From the NCBI GenBank assembly GCA_017617545.1, contig JAFZVZ010000012.1, positions 1-61,079 of the forward strand: a stretch of 61,079 nt of DNA, written 5' to 3'. Both the position numbers and the translations under genes were made by a program. This stretch comes from Lachnospiraceae bacterium (GTDB lineage Bacteria; Bacillota; Clostridia; Lachnospirales; Lachnospiraceae). Below the pieces are notes generated by a model. The model was not told the origin of the DNA and did not search any database. It worked only from the letters and a program-made list of their open reading frames with translations. This document shows positions 50,239 through 57,716 of the stretch, in pieces. Numbering within the stretch: the first letter of the stretch is position 1; each line of letters opens with the position of its first letter.

Positions 50239-50270
50239 AACTCCCCGGAAACTTTCGCTCCCGGGGAGTT
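50239..50270 (-). terminator. Terminator of the sheath-tube unit
   Basis: AACTCCCCGG / CCGGGGAGTT, 10-bp stem with 12-nt loop, 27 bp after the tube-protein stop; followed by TTTACGTTTT on the minus strand. Confidence 0.75.
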
Positions 50271-50296
50271 GTTATTCGTTTCGTTGTAACGGTCGA

Positions 50297-50719
50297 TCAG
50301 GAAATTCTTGTCATTCCCTCGTGAGCAAGCTCTACGGTCTCAACGGCAACTTCACTTGCGGTCGCGTTGAAATCCGGAGCCGTGTACTTCGTCGGCCATG
50401 CGTTGATGATCTGCCAGGAAGCAGCCGGAGCCTCTTCCTCGTCGAGAAGAGTGATGGTAACCGTCTTGCGCTCAACCGCACCGTTCACACCTGCGATCAT
50501 CCAGTCGTACATAACCGTGGAGTCGATGAGACCCTGCTTAAGAGTAACATTGCCATACTTCTTAAGTCCCGGGATCTTCTGAGGCGTCGTAACCTTGTCG
50601 CCCTCGCGGTACTCAATCACATCGATGGAAGCGTCAAAACCCGTAACCTCGGAGAAGCCGCCGGCATCAAGACCTTCAATCTCAACCTTGTATCTAAATC
50701 TGGTATGCGGATATGCCAT
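50297..50719 (-). CDS. Contractile injection system tube protein (gp19/Afp1-like)
   Basis: 140 aa matching the T4-like tail-tube family: FRYKVEIEGLDAGGFSEVTGFDASIDVIEYREGDKVTTPQKIPGLKKYGNVTLKQGL, then a beta-barrel completed by RKTVTITLLDEEEAPAASWQIINAWPTKYTAPDFNA. Hexameric rings stack into the inner tube that carries or delivers payload. It lies 20 bp after the sheath gene and ahead of terminator 50239-50270, making it the last gene of the locus on this side. Confidence 0.92.
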   Translation of the reverse strand: MAYPHTRFRYKVEIEGLDAGGFSEVTGFDASIDVIEYREGDKVTTPQKIPGLKKYGNVTLKQGLIDSTVMYDWMIAGVNGAVERKTVTITLLDEEEAPAASWQIINAWPTKYTAPDFNATASEVAVETVELAHEGMTRIS

Positions 50720-50739
50720 AACTATTCAACTCCTTTCTG

Positions 50740-52443
50740 TTATTCTGCACTGCCTGTATTCTGAGTAATTCTGAAGATTACAAATTCAGCAGGCTTCACG
50801 GGAGCCACGCCGATCACGCATACGAGGCGGCCGTTATCGATATCATCCTGGCTCATGGTGTTTCTGCCGATGTTCACGAAGAACGCTTCATCAGCGGTTG
50901 CACCGGCAAAGGAGCCGTTACGCCACATGTTGGTAAGGAATACGCTGATTGTTCTCTGAACTCTCGTCCACAGAGCCTGATCGTTGGGCTCGAACACTGC
51001 CCAGTTTGTATTGGCCTTGATCGACTCTTCGAGGAAAATGAACAGACGACGAACGTTGACATATTTCCAGCTCGGGTCTGCCGAAGCCGTTCTTGCGCCC
51101 CATACGAGGATGCCCTGTCCCGGGAAGGAACGGATCAGGTTGATGCCCTTCGGGTTGAGGATATCCTGCTCACCCTTGTTGAACTGGCAGTCAAGACCTA
51201 CGCATGCTCTGACAACTTCGTTTGCAGGAGCCTTGTGAACGCCTCTCGAGTTGTCGCTTCTTGCGAAGATACCGATCACCGAGCCCGACGGCGGGATCGC
51301 GATGTTCTTCTTGTCAAGCGGATCGAAGACCTGCAGCCAAGGATGATACAGTGCTGCATAACTCGAATTGAAGATATCTCTGTGAGCGATGATCTCATCA
51401 ACCATTCTCGCATCTCTCGGGAGATCGAGCACAGCAAATCTGCTGCCGAGGTTCTCGCAGTGAGCTACGAGGGTAAGCTGTACGTTAGGATCGGTAACGC
51501 CCGGAACCGCCATGATGGAAACAACATCATTGTCCAGGAAGGACTGGATACCGGTTCTGTTGCCGGCACCGCCGTCAGTACCGATGAAGTCAGCTGCGGA
51601 GATGTTGGAAACCGAACCATTGCTGCCGCCGGCAAATTCAACCGTAACAGCGTCGATGTCCTCTTCCGTAAGCGATGCGAACGGATCGCCGACTTTGTTG
51701 GATCCCTTATAGGTGATCTCAACAAGCTCCGACTTAGCAGCCTTCTTGGAGATGAAGTTTGCAGCGTCGATATTGAAGGAAGCGCACTCATAAAGTTCGC
51801 TTGTATCAGCATACTTAACTTCAAACGTAAGCTCGCAGGTGGTCAGAACCTTGGTCGGAAGAAGTTCCGTATCGGTGATGTCCGACTCGAAATCCTTCTC
51901 GAACGTGATGATGTTATCCTGGTTCTTCTCTACCTTGCTGAACTCTTTGGTCTCGCCCGCGGTAAATGCTACGATATCGCCGGGGTTAAATCCTGCGCCG
52001 CTCTTTACACGGTACTTCTTGTCGCCGAGCTTCTCAAGGGCCTGCGTCTTAGCCTTGGAAGACCGGGTGATCTTTACGCTGATCGCATCGCCCCACTCAC
52101 CGGGATCCTTCGCAACAAACGAAAGATCGCCAACCGTAGCCTTCGCGCACTTAGCGCTCTTGGGAGCTACACGGGTGATGAAGCATCTCGTACCGCCGTT
52201 AACGAAGAAATGCTCAACGGCGTAAGCCAAAAAGCGGTACTCGCCGAACTCGTTCTCGGAAAGGAATCCGCCGTAGGTTCTTCTGAACTCAGCAAAATTG
52301 GTGATAAGACGGGGAACTCCGCCAACCGGACCTTTTTCCGCAAGACCAACGAAACCCGCCGTGCTTGTACCGACGCCTTCCATCGGCTTTCCGCCCGATT
52401 CAAATTCCTCAACATATACACCGGGAGATAAATACTCTGCCAT
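50740..52443 (-). CDS. Contractile injection system sheath protein
   Basis: 567 aa. The conserved sheath N-terminus AEYLSPGVYVEEFESGGKPMEGVGTSTAGFVGLAEKGP and C-terminal domain (IRSFPGQGILVWGARTASADPSWKYVNVRRLFIFLEESIKANTNWAVFEPNDQALWTRVQ, ending IGVAPVKPAEFVIFRITQ) are unmistakable. An insert of about 200 residues (about 100-300) rich in Lys, Asp and Ser forms extra surface domains. Contraction of the sheath drives the tube through the target envelope. A single sheath gene is present. Two 11-bp direct repeats (52551-52585) upstream may control it. Confidence 0.94.
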   Translation of the reverse strand: MAEYLSPGVYVEEFESGGKPMEGVGTSTAGFVGLAEKGPVGGVPRLITNFAEFRRTYGGFLSENEFGEYRFLAYAVEHFFVNGGTRCFITRVAPKSAKCAKATVGDLSFVAKDPGEWGDAISVKITRSSKAKTQALEKLGDKKYRVKSGAGFNPGDIVAFTAGETKEFSKVEKNQDNIITFEKDFESDITDTELLPTKVLTTCELTFEVKYADTSELYECASFNIDAANFISKKAAKSELVEITYKGSNKVGDPFASLTEEDIDAVTVEFAGGSNGSVSNISAADFIGTDGGAGNRTGIQSFLDNDVVSIMAVPGVTDPNVQLTLVAHCENLGSRFAVLDLPRDARMVDEIIAHRDIFNSSYAALYHPWLQVFDPLDKKNIAIPPSGSVIGIFARSDNSRGVHKAPANEVVRACVGLDCQFNKGEQDILNPKGINLIRSFPGQGILVWGARTASADPSWKYVNVRRLFIFLEESIKANTNWAVFEPNDQALWTRVQRTISVFLTNMWRNGSFAGATADEAFFVNIGRNTMSQDDIDNGRLVCVIGVAPVKPAEFVIFRITQNTGSAE

Positions 52444-52550
52444 AATGATCGGTCAATCCTTATTTCAGATATGACCTTTCCTCCTTTCGGTAACGGATTT
52501 GACACCGCTTTTCAGCAGTATCATTGTTATGAGTCGATGATACCAGGGAA

Positions 52551-52585
52551 CTATAACTAAAATAATAATTGAGGCTATAACTAAA
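52551..52585 (-). promoter_or_regulatory. Direct-repeat control region of the sheath-tube unit
   Basis: TTTAGTTATAG (minus strand) occurs twice, at 52575-52585 and 52551-52561, 24 bp apart, in an AT-rich island about 110-140 bp before the sheath start. It may be a binding site for the STAND/BTAD regulator encoded in the locus. No standard -35/-10 pair is evident. Confidence 0.45.
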
Positions 52586-52613
52586 CCCGTCTTTTATCGC
52601 AAAGGCGCATAAA

Positions 52614-52661
52614 ATCAGCGCATTCCGGCGGCGGATCATGCTCTGCCGTCAAAATGCGCTG
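52614..52661 (-). terminator. Possible terminator after the 282-aa gene
   Basis: CAGCGCATT (52617-52625 region) pairs with AATGCGCTG (about 52652-52660) around a loop of about 27 nt, and ATTTTATG follows on the minus strand. The long loop makes it weak. It would separate the upstream locus genes from the sheath-tube unit. Confidence 0.4.
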
Positions 52662-52677
52662 TTGCTGATTCATGTTA

Positions 52678-53526
52678 TCACTTTTTGTTCCCGATGTCCT
52701 GTGAACTATTGTCCGATTCACTGTTTCTCCGGGAACCTCCGCCCTGAACGCCTGTCCCGCGCGGTCCGCCTGCTGCCGATCCGTTCACTGCCGCGTCGTT
52801 CGCGTCCGCGCCGTCAGTCACAGCCTTGGTGATCCGTTCGGGCTCGGTATACTCCGTCACCGGTTTCACATACGTCTGCCTGCGCGCGATGCGCAATTTA
52901 CGGATGAACCGGTTCTCCAGTTCGGTCTTTCGCACGATCGTCCGCTCGACAGCCATTCGCTCACTGATCTCCTCGGATGTACGCCCGTCGCGGCTCCGAA
53001 GCTCCGAGAGATATTCCCGGTCCTCATCGAGCGTGAGGAACGGCAACGCCTCCAGACGCTCACGCCCAACGTACTTGTACGCATTTCCTTTGAACTCCCG
53101 CAAAATCCTGTGTTCCGGAAGGTTTTTTCTCGTGCGAAAGGCAAATGCCCCCGCATTGAAGTTGGACGCCGCAGTGTAAAACTCTCCCCAGTGTTCGTAT
53201 TTGGTCCTGCGGCGCGAGCCGCGCAGTTTCTTCCTCGTTGCGTTATGCGTCGGTCCGTGGAAACTCCTCTGTGAGCTGACCGCCAGCGTCATCCTTCCCC
53301 GGTCGTCCGAACTGACCGAGAGGTTGTCAAACGAGTTCTTCAACCCGAACACCTCGTACGTCCTCTCGTCGGCCGGATGTTGATCATAGCCTTCGGGCTT
53401 CTTATGCTGCTCCCTCTTGCTGTTTCGTTCCCGTCGAATACTCTCCGATGCCTCGAGTTTTCGTTGCTCATGCTCCCGGATTTCCTCGGGCTCTACCGGA
53501 ACTTTACTGTTGTGCGCATACTCCAT
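52678..53526 (-). CDS. Unrecognised basic protein of the injection-system locus
   Basis: 282 aa, rich in Arg, Lys, Glu and Ser. The N-terminal 60 residues are charged and probably helical or disordered. A central part (about 60-200) contains FHGPTHNATRKKLRGSRRRTKYEHWGEFYTAASNFNAGAFAFRTRKNLPEH. The last 50 residues are Gly/Asn/Ser-rich and likely disordered. No signal peptide or TM helix. GAGAGGTACCAG precedes the ATG. Its position between the AAA+ ATPase and the sheath suggests a structural or loading role, but no family was recognised. Confidence 0.65.
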   Translation of the reverse strand: MEYAHNSKVPVEPEEIREHEQRKLEASESIRRERNSKREQHKKPEGYDQHPADERTYEVFGLKNSFDNLSVSSDDRGRMTLAVSSQRSFHGPTHNATRKKLRGSRRRTKYEHWGEFYTAASNFNAGAFAFRTRKNLPEHRILREFKGNAYKYVGRERLEALPFLTLDEDREYLSELRSRDGRTSEEISERMAVERTIVRKTELENRFIRKLRIARRQTYVKPVTEYTEPERITKAVTDGADANDAAVNGSAAGGPRGTGVQGGGSRRNSESDNSSQDIGNKK

Positions 53527-53635
53527 CTGGTACCTCTCTGCTAACCGCCCAAGATTGAACCGGAAACTGCCGCTCTGTCCCGGACAACCGTATGCATATT
53601 TCCGTCCTGCCCAGGCAACCGTACACCCATTTTAC

Positions 53636-55549
53636 TCAGTTCTCTGTAAGACAGGAATAATACTCGCCCGCCTCGGCTCTGGTAAACGCTTTGCCGCTCT
53701 TCGCGTACTCGTTCCGAAGCGCAGCCATGATATGTTTCATGCCGATTGGCTCCTCCGTGCCTGAAGCGGCCAGAAACGCACTGTGCAAAGCGATGTTTCG
53801 GATATTGCTTCCCGAAAGCTCATAGTGCGATACCAAAAACTCGAAATCGATGTTTCCAAGCGGAGCCTTCTTCGGGAACGCCCGCTTCCACAGTTCCCTG
53901 CGCCGGTCGGCATCGGGAAACGGAAAATCAATGATAAACCTCATGCGGCGCTTGAACGCCTCGTCGAAGTTCTGAACGAGGTTGGTGGCGAGGATGACAA
54001 CTCCGCTGAACTCCTCGATCTTCTGCAGAAGGAACGCCGCCTCCATGTTGCTGTATTTGTCGTTGGAATCCTTGACCTCAGTGCGCCGCGAGAACAGCGC
54101 GTCCGCCTCGTCGAAGAAAAGGATCACGTGACTTTGCTTCGCGTTGTCGAAAATCTCGTTCAGGTTTTTCTCGGTCTCACCGATGTACTTGCTGACAACA
54201 TTGGCAAGGCTGATGCGGTAGATGTCCATACCGAGCTCTTTCGCGACGATCTGCGCCGCCATGGTCTTGCCCGTGCCGGGTGAGCCGGTGAAGATCATGG
54301 ACACGCTCTTGCCGTAAGGCATTTTCCGACCGAAGCCCCAGCCGTCAAACACCTTGTGGCGCAGCCGCACCTGGTCGCAGGCCGCCTGCAGCAGCTCCTT
54401 GCTGTGCGCGGGAAGCACAAGGTCGTCCCAGTCGAAAACACTGTTGATTCGCACCGCTTTGCTGCCCATATCCGCGCCGAAGGAACGATAACAACCGTTC
54501 TTGATGTCACCCATCGTAAGCGTCCTGCTGCCTGCAAGAAGAGATGCGCATCGCAGCGCCTTCTTCACGGCTGCCGGCGTCAGTTCAAACTCACCCGTCA
54601 ATTCGGCGAGGTCGACATCGGTCGCAAGCGAATACTCTCTGCTCATGGTCTGCCACAGGATCAACTGTTCCTCAAGCGTCGGGAGCCCGACCCTCACCGT
54701 GTAGCTCTCCGTCCCGAACCCCACAGTGTCTTCGTTCCCGCAGATGATGATCGACATGCCGACCTCGTCGGCAATTCTCTCGACAAGTTCCTCGGAATCA
54801 ATATCTTCTCCGTAAAATGAGATCACGGGCACGCTCTCCGAAAGGAGCAGTTTTGTGCATAACTCTTCCGCCTGTTCCGCAGTCATTTTGGCAGGCAGAA
54901 CGACAGGTATATATCTCCTGTTCAGGGTTTCCATCGCACGGTACGTAACGGCATGCCTGCCAACACCCTTCTCGCCCGCGACGCAGATGACGGAAGGTTG
55001 TGCCGGCTCAAGTCCCGCGATGATCGCGGTCAGCTCACGCACCGCGTGCTCAGCGCTTTCGAGCGGGATATATGCATTCTCCCCGGGATCCGACACGGAG
55101 AAACACGGATCATAAAGCGCGCCGGTGAACAGATACGAGGCGATACCGCGCTTCAGACTCATCTGTACATTCGCGCACGGCTTCGTCCCGTCAAACAGCC
55201 GATCCAGTGCGGCTCCCTCAGAGAGCGAATCATAGAACGGCATAATATCCGAGCAGCCAAAGAAGATCGCGCTGACCGCTTCCGGCGTGACGGACGCATT
55301 ACCGCAGCCGAAACGGCTGAGCAGATCTACGTGGAGATTGCCCGATGCCGCGAACGCCGCAAGAACAACCGCGCACGCTTCAAACCGTCCGCAATCAAAC
55401 ACATTTCGCATGGTATCAAACGGCGTATCCCCGTCTTCCTCCAGCACACGGAGGAACCGTTCGGCCTCATTCTCGTTCCATCCCCGTTCGGAAAATGCTC
55501 CCAGATACTCATGGAGCGCGCCGAACAGTTTTTCATATCGCTCGTACAT
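53636..55549 (-). CDS. AAA+ ATPase of the contractile injection system
   Basis: 637 aa. The C-terminal AAA+ module is intact: Walker A FTGSPGTGKTMAAQ, pore-loop segment KYIGETEKNL, Walker B VILFFDEADALFSRR, sensor 1 ILATNLVQNFD, arginine finger in FKRRMRF. An N-terminal module has a damaged P-loop (AGEKGVGRHA, with Arg for the Lys and His for the Thr), so it probably does not hydrolyse ATP. AAA+ proteins of this kind are a marker of eCIS loci. The start at 55549 follows GGCAGGTGACTGTT; an ATG at 55570 overlapping the upstream stop is the alternative. Confidence 0.9.
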   Translation of the reverse strand: MYERYEKLFGALHEYLGAFSERGWNENEAERFLRVLEEDGDTPFDTMRNVFDCGRFEACAVVLAAFAASGNLHVDLLSRFGCGNASVTPEAVSAIFFGCSDIMPFYDSLSEGAALDRLFDGTKPCANVQMSLKRGIASYLFTGALYDPCFSVSDPGENAYIPLESAEHAVRELTAIIAGLEPAQPSVICVAGEKGVGRHAVTYRAMETLNRRYIPVVLPAKMTAEQAEELCTKLLLSESVPVISFYGEDIDSEELVERIADEVGMSIIICGNEDTVGFGTESYTVRVGLPTLEEQLILWQTMSREYSLATDVDLAELTGEFELTPAAVKKALRCASLLAGSRTLTMGDIKNGCYRSFGADMGSKAVRINSVFDWDDLVLPAHSKELLQAACDQVRLRHKVFDGWGFGRKMPYGKSVSMIFTGSPGTGKTMAAQIVAKELGMDIYRISLANVVSKYIGETEKNLNEIFDNAKQSHVILFFDEADALFSRRTEVKDSNDKYSNMEAAFLLQKIEEFSGVVILATNLVQNFDEAFKRRMRFIIDFPFPDADRRRELWKRAFPKKAPLGNIDFEFLVSHYELSGSNIRNIALHSAFLAASGTEEPIGMKHIMAALRNEYAKSGKAFTRAEAGEYYSCLTEN

Positions 55550-55566
55550 AACAGTCACCTGCCACT

Positions 55567-57714
55567 TCATTTTTCGCCGAAACAAGCCAGATACTGGCTT
55601 CTCAGCCATTTGCTCGGTCTCGTTCCGAAATCGGCATCGAGCCTTGCGGAATACTCCTCATAATACCGGTTCACCTTGTCCGGCTTTCCGAGCGCGGAGC
55701 AACAGACAAGAATGTCGTGCACCAACTGTTCGGAATACGGGTCAAGGCGGAGCGCATTCTTCAGGAACAAAAGCTCCCTCTCATACTCACCCGATTCCCT
55801 GTAATGCTCCGAGAGCATACGGCATGCGTTGACATAACAGCGGTCGTAATACTCCTTCTTCTCACGTGTCCAGAGACTGTCAAAGCTGCCCAGGAACCTG
55901 CCCCAGTAATTCTCAGCGGCCTGCTCATGCGCAAGCAATGTTCTCGTGTCATCCCTGTCAACACATTGGCAGACCGTAAGGATGTCCGCATCCGCCTCGC
56001 GAAGCATCGACATATCAACGGTATAGCTCCGGTTCTTATAGCTGATCACATTTTCCAGACCGTAAGCGGAAAGCTCGCGCCGCAGGTTATAGATCATGTT
56101 GTGCAGCATTGCCACCGCATTGGCCGGCATGTCATCGGGCCACAGCGCGTTGAGCAGTTCCTCTCTGCTGACCGTTCTCCCGCGGTTCTCCAGCAGATAC
56201 GCGATCAACTCCGGACTCCGTCTCGTCTTGCACTGGATCTCCTTTTGTTCGCTTCCCGCCAGAAGCTTTATGTCGCCGAAACGGAACACCGAAAGCACTG
56301 ACTGCTCCGGCTCGGGTTCATTTTCCGCGGTAATGGTCTCAAACAGCGACTTCTCCTTCTGATACAGGAACGGAAGGGGAAGATCACCCGCGGTAAAATA
56401 CTCCGCTGCCCTCTTAATATTGGCGGAATAAAGGTTCGGATTTGCCTCATACTTGAGCAGGCCCTTGTAGAACATCCGGTACATGCCGAACTTGTTCTCC
56501 TTGCCGAACTTACTGTCCGCAAGGTTGTACGCCCGCTCCATTCGGTCATACTCGCCACTGTAGTAGTGGTATTGCGCAAGGATGCCGAGCACCTCAGGAT
56601 CGACGATCGTCTCCAGGCTGCCGATTACTCTACCGCAATAACCGATCAGCTCAAACTCGCAGTTTCCGAGCAACTCCGCGCCGTAAGTGCGAAGGAAACG
56701 CTCCGCCGCCTGCGAATCATCACTTTCCTCAAACAGCGCCACAGCCTCCGCAAACCGCTTGTTCCGGATAAAATGATCCGCAGCCCGCTTGATCAGATCC
56801 CCTCTCATCTCCGAAGGCAGGAAGGAAGACAGTATACGCCGCAGCACCCCGGGGTAAAGCTCGCCGTCCTCCGACGCGATGCCGAGCGTGACAAGTTCAA
56901 AGGATTTGGCGCTGCCGTCCGCAACGCGAAAGACTTCCTTCGACAGTTCCTTATCCTCAAAGGCGATGAACGCCGTCATCAACAGGTAGTTTCGAAGATC
57001 CTCCGGAAGCATCGCAAGGATATTGTCACTCACATACTGCTTCAACAGTGTGCGGTCTGCCGCTGCATACGGGTCGCCTCCCCTTCGGGCAAGCGCCGCC
57101 GCAGCCGCGCCCCATCCTCCGGAAAATGAATGCAGCGTATTGACATACATATCCGACGGCTGTTCCGTAAACGCCGCTGCCAGCTCCGCCGTCTCGGCGC
57201 GTGTAAACCGCAGTTCCCGGACGCCCATCATCGCAACGCTTCCTTCCATCACGCCGGAGAGAAGAAACCTCGGGATCTCCCTCGCAGCGAAAACCGCCCG
57301 GTACGCTCCTGACATCGCCGGCTTTACGAGCATCTCCATCAGCGCGCACGCCCCCGGCTCGGTGATGAGAGAAGCATTATCGATCAGAAGCAGTCTTCCT
57401 CCGTCGCCGGCAAGCTCTTCTGCCGCCTTGCACGCTGCATCATAGGCTCTGTCTCCGTGCTCGATCCCCGCTTCCGGAAGTGCCTCTGCAAGAAGCTCGA
57501 TCAGCCTCTCACAGGAATTATCCTCAATGCCCACACTGACACAGACACTGTTCGCATTCTCCTCCGCCAGCTGGGCAAGATACGAGGTCTTGCCCCACCC
57601 CGCGCAGGCAACGATCAGTGTCGCTGAGCCATTGAGTTTCCTACCCTCACGCCGGACAAACGGGGAAGGCTTTGGGAAACGGTGTTTCAATTGTTTGAAT
57701 AATTCGTGCGACAT
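55567..57714 (-). CDS. STAND-type ATPase regulator with winged-helix and BTAD domains
   Basis: 715 aa. Residues about 30-250 form a MalT/STAND-like ATPase (P-loop IVACAGWGKTSYLAQ, Walker B GGRLLLIDNASLI, then AREIPRFLL). TPR-like helices run to about 450. An OmpR-type winged helix follows (about 470-560: RSPELIAYLLENRGRTVSREELLNALWPDDMPANAVAMLHNMIYNLRREL), then a bacterial transcriptional activator domain to the end (LLFLKNALRLDPYSEQLVHDILVCCSALG). The architecture is that of SARP/LuxR-like large activators. It sits inside the locus (2 bp from the payload-like gene), so it is the probable pathway-specific activator. Confidence 0.88.
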   Translation of the reverse strand: MSHELFKQLKHRFPKPSPFVRREGRKLNGSATLIVACAGWGKTSYLAQLAEENANSVCVSVGIEDNSCERLIELLAEALPEAGIEHGDRAYDAACKAAEELAGDGGRLLLIDNASLITEPGACALMEMLVKPAMSGAYRAVFAAREIPRFLLSGVMEGSVAMMGVRELRFTRAETAELAAAFTEQPSDMYVNTLHSFSGGWGAAAAALARRGGDPYAAADRTLLKQYVSDNILAMLPEDLRNYLLMTAFIAFEDKELSKEVFRVADGSAKSFELVTLGIASEDGELYPGVLRRILSSFLPSEMRGDLIKRAADHFIRNKRFAEAVALFEESDDSQAAERFLRTYGAELLGNCEFELIGYCGRVIGSLETIVDPEVLGILAQYHYYSGEYDRMERAYNLADSKFGKENKFGMYRMFYKGLLKYEANPNLYSANIKRAAEYFTAGDLPLPFLYQKEKSLFETITAENEPEPEQSVLSVFRFGDIKLLAGSEQKEIQCKTRRSPELIAYLLENRGRTVSREELLNALWPDDMPANAVAMLHNMIYNLRRELSAYGLENVISYKNRSYTVDMSMLREADADILTVCQCVDRDDTRTLLAHEQAAENYWGRFLGSFDSLWTREKKEYYDRCYVNACRMLSEHYRESGEYERELLFLKNALRLDPYSEQLVHDILVCCSALGKPDKVNRYYEEYSARLDADFGTRPSKWLRSQYLACFGEK

Positions 57715-57716
57715 GA

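Noticed and set aside
50297-55549. Prophage interpretation of the tail genes
   Set aside because: No capsid, portal, terminase, integrase or lysis genes are seen, and an AAA+ ATPase and large regulator fit eCIS better. The right side is unseen, so this is not final.
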